The notes beneath the pieces are model-generated. The model was not told the origin of the DNA and did not search any database. It saw only the letters and a program-made list of their open reading frames with translations. Source: CAYVBN01 sp964538565 (lineage in GTDB: Bacteria; Pseudomonadota; Alphaproteobacteria; Rhizobiales; Xanthobacteraceae). Taken from it: a stretch of 32,982 bases of DNA. Shown here one piece after another: positions 30,534 through 32,982 of the stretch (position 1 is its first letter; each line of letters begins with the position of its first letter). The translations under genes and the position numbers were made by a program. The stretch spans positions 1-32,982 of the forward strand of contig CAZIGW010000042.1 of NCBI GenBank assembly GCA_964538565.1. Reading direction: 5' to 3'.

Positions 30534-31292
30534 ATGTTGTCGTTGAAGCGTCTTCTCCGCTCGCGCTGGACGCAACAGGCCATCGGCATGGCCGCGGCCG
30601 AGTACTTGCGGCTGATCTGGAAAACCAGCCGCGTGGTGATCGAACCGCCCGACATCTACGAACGCGTGGTTCCCGACCTTCCGGTCATCGTCGCGATGTG
30701 GCACGGCCAGCATTTCCTGGTACCGTTCCTCAGGCGCGCGGAGCATCGCGTGAAGGTCCTGATCTCGCGCCACCACGACGGAGAGATCAACGCCATCGCC
30801 GCCGAACGGCTCGGCGTCGGGACGATCCGCGGCTCGGGAGACCACGGACGGCGATTCGACCGCAAGGGCGGCGTCGGCGCGTTCAAGGCGATGCTGACGG
30901 CGCTCGACGAGGGATACATCATGGCGCTCACGGCGGACGTGCCGAAAGTGGCGCGGGTGGCGGGGGACGGGATCGTGAAGCTCGCGCAGGTGTCGGGACG
31001 GGCGATCTATCCGGTCGCCGTCACCACGAGCCGTCGGATCGAGCTCGACAACTGGGACCGCTCCGCCGTGAACCTTCCGTTCGGCCGCATGGCGATCGTG
31101 GTCGGCGAACCGATCCGCGTTGCGCGCGACGCCGACAAGGCCGCGCTCGAGGCGTGCCGCCGCGCCGTCGAAACGGGGCTGAACGCGGTGACGCAGCGCG
31201 CCTACGACATCGTCGATCTGCGCGAGCGGGACCGCGCGGACGTCTCGGGTTCGCACGAGATCAGGCCCGGCGGAGACACGCCCGGTGCCTGA
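30534..31292 (+). CDS. Lysophospholipid acyltransferase-like protein (DUF374)
   Basis: A 252-residue member of the LPLAT superfamily, DUF374 branch. An N-terminal amphipathic or membrane-dipping helix is followed by the acyltransferase region VIVAMWHGQHFLVPFLRR (H57), SRHHDGEINAIAAERLGVGT, RGSGDHGRRFDRKGGVGAFK and LTADVPKVARVAGDGIVKLAQVSG. Members are thought to act on lipid A or another envelope lipid, but the acyl donor and acceptor are not known. Its stop overlaps the waaA GTG by eight bases. The location between DUF4170 and waaA supports a role in lipopolysaccharide assembly. Confidence 0.85.
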   Translation: MLSLKRLLRSRWTQQAIGMAAAEYLRLIWKTSRVVIEPPDIYERVVPDLPVIVAMWHGQHFLVPFLRRAEHRVKVLISRHHDGEINAIAAERLGVGTIRGSGDHGRRFDRKGGVGAFKAMLTALDEGYIMALTADVPKVARVAGDGIVKLAQVSGRAIYPVAVTTSRRIELDNWDRSAVNLPFGRMAIVVGEPIRVARDADKAALEACRRAVETGLNAVTQRAYDIVDLRERDRADVSGSHEIRPGGDTPGA

Positions 31293-32589
31293 GCGGCTGC
31301 CCCTGACGCTCTCGCTCTATCGGCTGCTGGCGACCGCGGCCGCGCCGCTTGCCGCGACGCTGCTCTCCTATCGCCTCAGGCGCGGCAAGGAGCATCCGGA
31401 GCGGCTCGTCGAGCGGCGCGGGACGGCGAGCGCGCGGCGTCCGCCCGGACCGCTCGTGTGGGTGCACGGCGCCAGCGTCGGCGAAGTGCTGGCGGTGGTG
31501 CCGCTGATCGAGCGCATCCGCATGCAGAACTTCTCCGTCCTGGTGACGTCCGGCACCGTGACCTCGGCCGATCTCGCCGCCAAGCGCCTGCCGCGCGGCG
31601 TGCTGCACCAGTTCGTGCCGCTCGATCTGCCGGCGTACGTGGCGCGCTTTCTCGACCATTGGCATCCCGATCTCGCGCTGTTCGTCGAATCCGACCTGTG
31701 GCCGAACCTCATCCTCGCCACCTCGCAGCGCCGCATTCCGCTCGTCCTCGTCAACGGGCGTCTGTCGCAACGCTCGTTCCAACGCTGGCGACGCGTGCCT
31801 CGCACCATCGGCGAGCTGTTGCGGCGCTTCGATCTCTGCCTCGTGCGTTCGCCCGAGGATGCCAAGCGATTCGACGACCTCGGCGCGCCGCGCATCGCCA
31901 CCACCGGCAATCTCAAGCTCGACGTTCCGGCGCTGCCGGTCGACGCCGCCAAGCTCGCGGCGCTCGCCGGAGCGCTCGCGGGCCGCACCGTCGTGGCGGC
32001 GAGTTCGACGCATCCGGGCGAAGAGGCCGCCGTCCTCGACATGCACCGGCGACTGAAGCCGCAATTTCCGCGCCTGCTCACCCTCATCGCGCCGCGTCAT
32101 CCCGAGCGCGGCGCCGCGATCGGCGAAGCGGCCGCCGCCGCCGGTCTCAACGCCGTGCTTCGATCGCACGGACGTCTCCCCGACCGCACGAGCGATCTCT
32201 ACGTCTGCGACACGCTCGGCGAACTCGGACTCGTCTACCGCCTGGCGCCGGTCGTGTTCATGGGCGGTTCGCTCGTGCGCCACGGCGGGCAAAATCCGAT
32301 CGAAGCCGTCAAGCTCGGCGCCGCGGTGCTGCACGGTCCGCACGTCGGAAATTTCGCCGAAACCTACGCGGCGCTCGACGCCGCCGAGGGCGCCGAGACG
32401 GTCAACGACGCCGAAGAGCTGAGCGAGCGGGCCGGCGCGCTTCTCGCCGACGCCATCGAGCGCGAGCGCCGGGCGGCGGCGGCGCAGCGCACCGTCGCAA
32501 CGCTCGCCGGCGCGCTCGAACGCACGCTCTCGGCGCTCGAGCCCTATCTGTTGCACATCCGGCTCGAGCAGCGGTCGCGTCATGCGTGA
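31285..32589 (+). CDS. waaA: 3-deoxy-D-manno-octulosonic acid (Kdo) transferase
   Basis: Inner-membrane-associated GT-B glycosyltransferase adding Kdo to the lipid A precursor. It has 434 residues. The N-terminal hydrophobic anchor LYRLLATAAAPLAATLLSY is followed by WVHGASVGEVLAVVPL at 59-74, FVESDLWPNLI at 133-143, LVNGRLSQRSF at 155-165, APRHPER and the donor-site segment FMGGSLVRHGGQNPIEAVKL. The start is a GTG at 31285 overlapping the previous stop as GTGCCTGA. Its own stop overlaps lpxK by eight bases. Whether it adds one or two Kdo residues cannot be told from sequence alone. Confidence 0.95.
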   Translation: MPERLPLTLSLYRLLATAAAPLAATLLSYRLRRGKEHPERLVERRGTASARRPPGPLVWVHGASVGEVLAVVPLIERIRMQNFSVLVTSGTVTSADLAAKRLPRGVLHQFVPLDLPAYVARFLDHWHPDLALFVESDLWPNLILATSQRRIPLVLVNGRLSQRSFQRWRRVPRTIGELLRRFDLCLVRSPEDAKRFDDLGAPRIATTGNLKLDVPALPVDAAKLAALAGALAGRTVVAASSTHPGEEAAVLDMHRRLKPQFPRLLTLIAPRHPERGAAIGEAAAAAGLNAVLRSHGRLPDRTSDLYVCDTLGELGLVYRLAPVVFMGGSLVRHGGQNPIEAVKLGAAVLHGPHVGNFAETYAALDAAEGAETVNDAEELSERAGALLADAIERERRAAAAQRTVATLAGALERTLSALEPYLLHIRLEQRSRHA

Positions 32590-32982
32590 GCCGACGTTCT
32601 GGTCGCGGCCGGCGGGATCGAGCGCCCTGCTGCTCGCCCCGGCGGCCGCGCTCTACGGCGCGATCGCGGCGCGCCGGATGGCGCGTCCGGGACATCGCGC
32701 GCCGATCCCGGTGATCTGCGTCGGCAACTTCACGCTCGGCGGCACCGGCAAGACGCCGACCGCGATCGCGATCGCACGGATTCTCTCGCGCTACGGGCAC
32801 CGGCCGTTCTTTCTCACGCGCGGTTACGGCGGGCATCTCGCCGGTCCGGTTCGCGTCGAGCCGCAGACGCACACGGCGCGCGACGTCGGCGACGAAGCGC
32901 TGCTGCTCGCCCGCGTCGCCCCGACCATCGTGGCGCGCGATCGTGCCGCCGGCGCCGAAACTGCCGCCCGCACGGGTGCCTC
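32582..32982 (+). CDS. lpxK: Tetraacyldisaccharide 4'-kinase (C-terminal part beyond window)
   Basis: Phosphorylates the 4' position of the lipid A disaccharide, just before Kdo addition. The visible 133 residues start MREPTFWSRPAGSSALLLAP with a membrane-associating helix, then VICVGNFTLGGTGKTPTAIA with the P-loop GGTGKTP at 53-59, FFLTRGYGG at 76-84 and GDEALLLA. The ATG at 32582 overlaps the waaA stop (ATGCGTGA). The reading frame is open to the last base of the window, so the remaining, longer part of the protein is not seen. No defect was found in the visible portion. Confidence 0.94.
   Translation, partial: MREPTFWSRPAGSSALLLAPAAALYGAIAARRMARPGHRAPIPVICVGNFTLGGTGKTPTAIAIARILSRYGHRPFFLTRGYGGHLAGPVRVEPQTHTARDVGDEALLLARVAPTIVARDRAAGAETAARTGA

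Noticed and set aside
1..32982. tRNA, rRNA, tmRNA, insertion sequences, integrase/attachment sites, CRISPR arrays, defence or toxin-antitoxin genes
   Set aside because: Looked for in all gaps and on both strands by eye; none was seen, and gene content and base composition are uniform.

Overview
The window is high-GC DNA of an alphaproteobacterium, most likely of the order Hyphomicrobiales (Rhizobiales). The evidence is the long L25/Ctc with an Ala/Pro tail, the Omp25/Omp31-type barrels, the DUF6101 and DUF4170 proteins, the CysQ-DUF4170-DUF374-WaaA-LpxK order, and a palindromic GAGCATGAT...ATCATGCTC element of the kind scattered through these genomes. The order is inferred from gene content; no rRNA or tRNA is present to confirm it. 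The content is almost all chromosomal housekeeping. I saw no transposase, integrase, phage gene, CRISPR array, toxin-antitoxin pair or biosynthetic cluster. No undescribed multi-gene system stands out; the more interesting signals are regulatory or enzymological.

Layout. 1-1166: rplY (cut by the window edge) and ubiK, both on the minus strand. 1333-4062: lgt, a MidA/NDUFAF7-type methyltransferase and pgeF, an overlapping plus-strand operon, followed by a lipoprotein gene (4214-4894), prs (5044-5997), a YbjN-domain gene, proC and a TetR-type regulator (to 8655). 8915-11579 is a minus-strand operon MarR - OmpR-type response regulator - EnvZ-like kinase. It is divergent from a branched-chain aminotransferase (11802-12692). 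Two related inverted repeats lie in that divergent region, one of them over the MarR start codon. 12808-14190: moaE, moaD and pgsA (minus). 14308-14811: an exported protein of unknown function. 14826-17688: uvrC and an SDR enzyme with a pteridine-reductase signature (minus).

18027-19811 holds two outer-membrane beta-barrel genes with rho-independent terminators. 20132-21397 holds cspA and rlmJ (minus). Then come a small ORF, an RNase T2, a conserved exported protein and rsmE (to 24386). 24662-26091 couples an exported protein to ubiA by an ATGA overlap. 26176-27141 is a lone ABC-type substrate-binding protein, and 27193-27765 a DUF6101 gene. 28068 to the end is a tightly packed plus-strand run: pmbA/tldE, cysQ-like phosphatase, DUF4170, DUF374 acyltransferase, waaA and lpxK (cut by the window edge).

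Functional themes are envelope building (Lgt, PgsA, WaaA, LpxK, DUF374, two outer-membrane barrels), ubiquinone and complex I (UbiK, UbiA, MidA-type methyltransferase, possibly the COQ9-like C-terminus of the TetR-type protein), translation and RNA (L25, RlmJ, RsmE, CspA, RNase T2), amino-acid and nucleotide metabolism (IlvE-type aminotransferase, ProC, Prs), molybdopterin synthase (MoaD/MoaE) and excision repair (UvrC). Translational coupling is widespread: lgt/midA-type, midA-type/pgeF, MarR/response regulator, response regulator/kinase, exported protein/ubiA, pmbA/cysQ, DUF374/waaA and waaA/lpxK all overlap.
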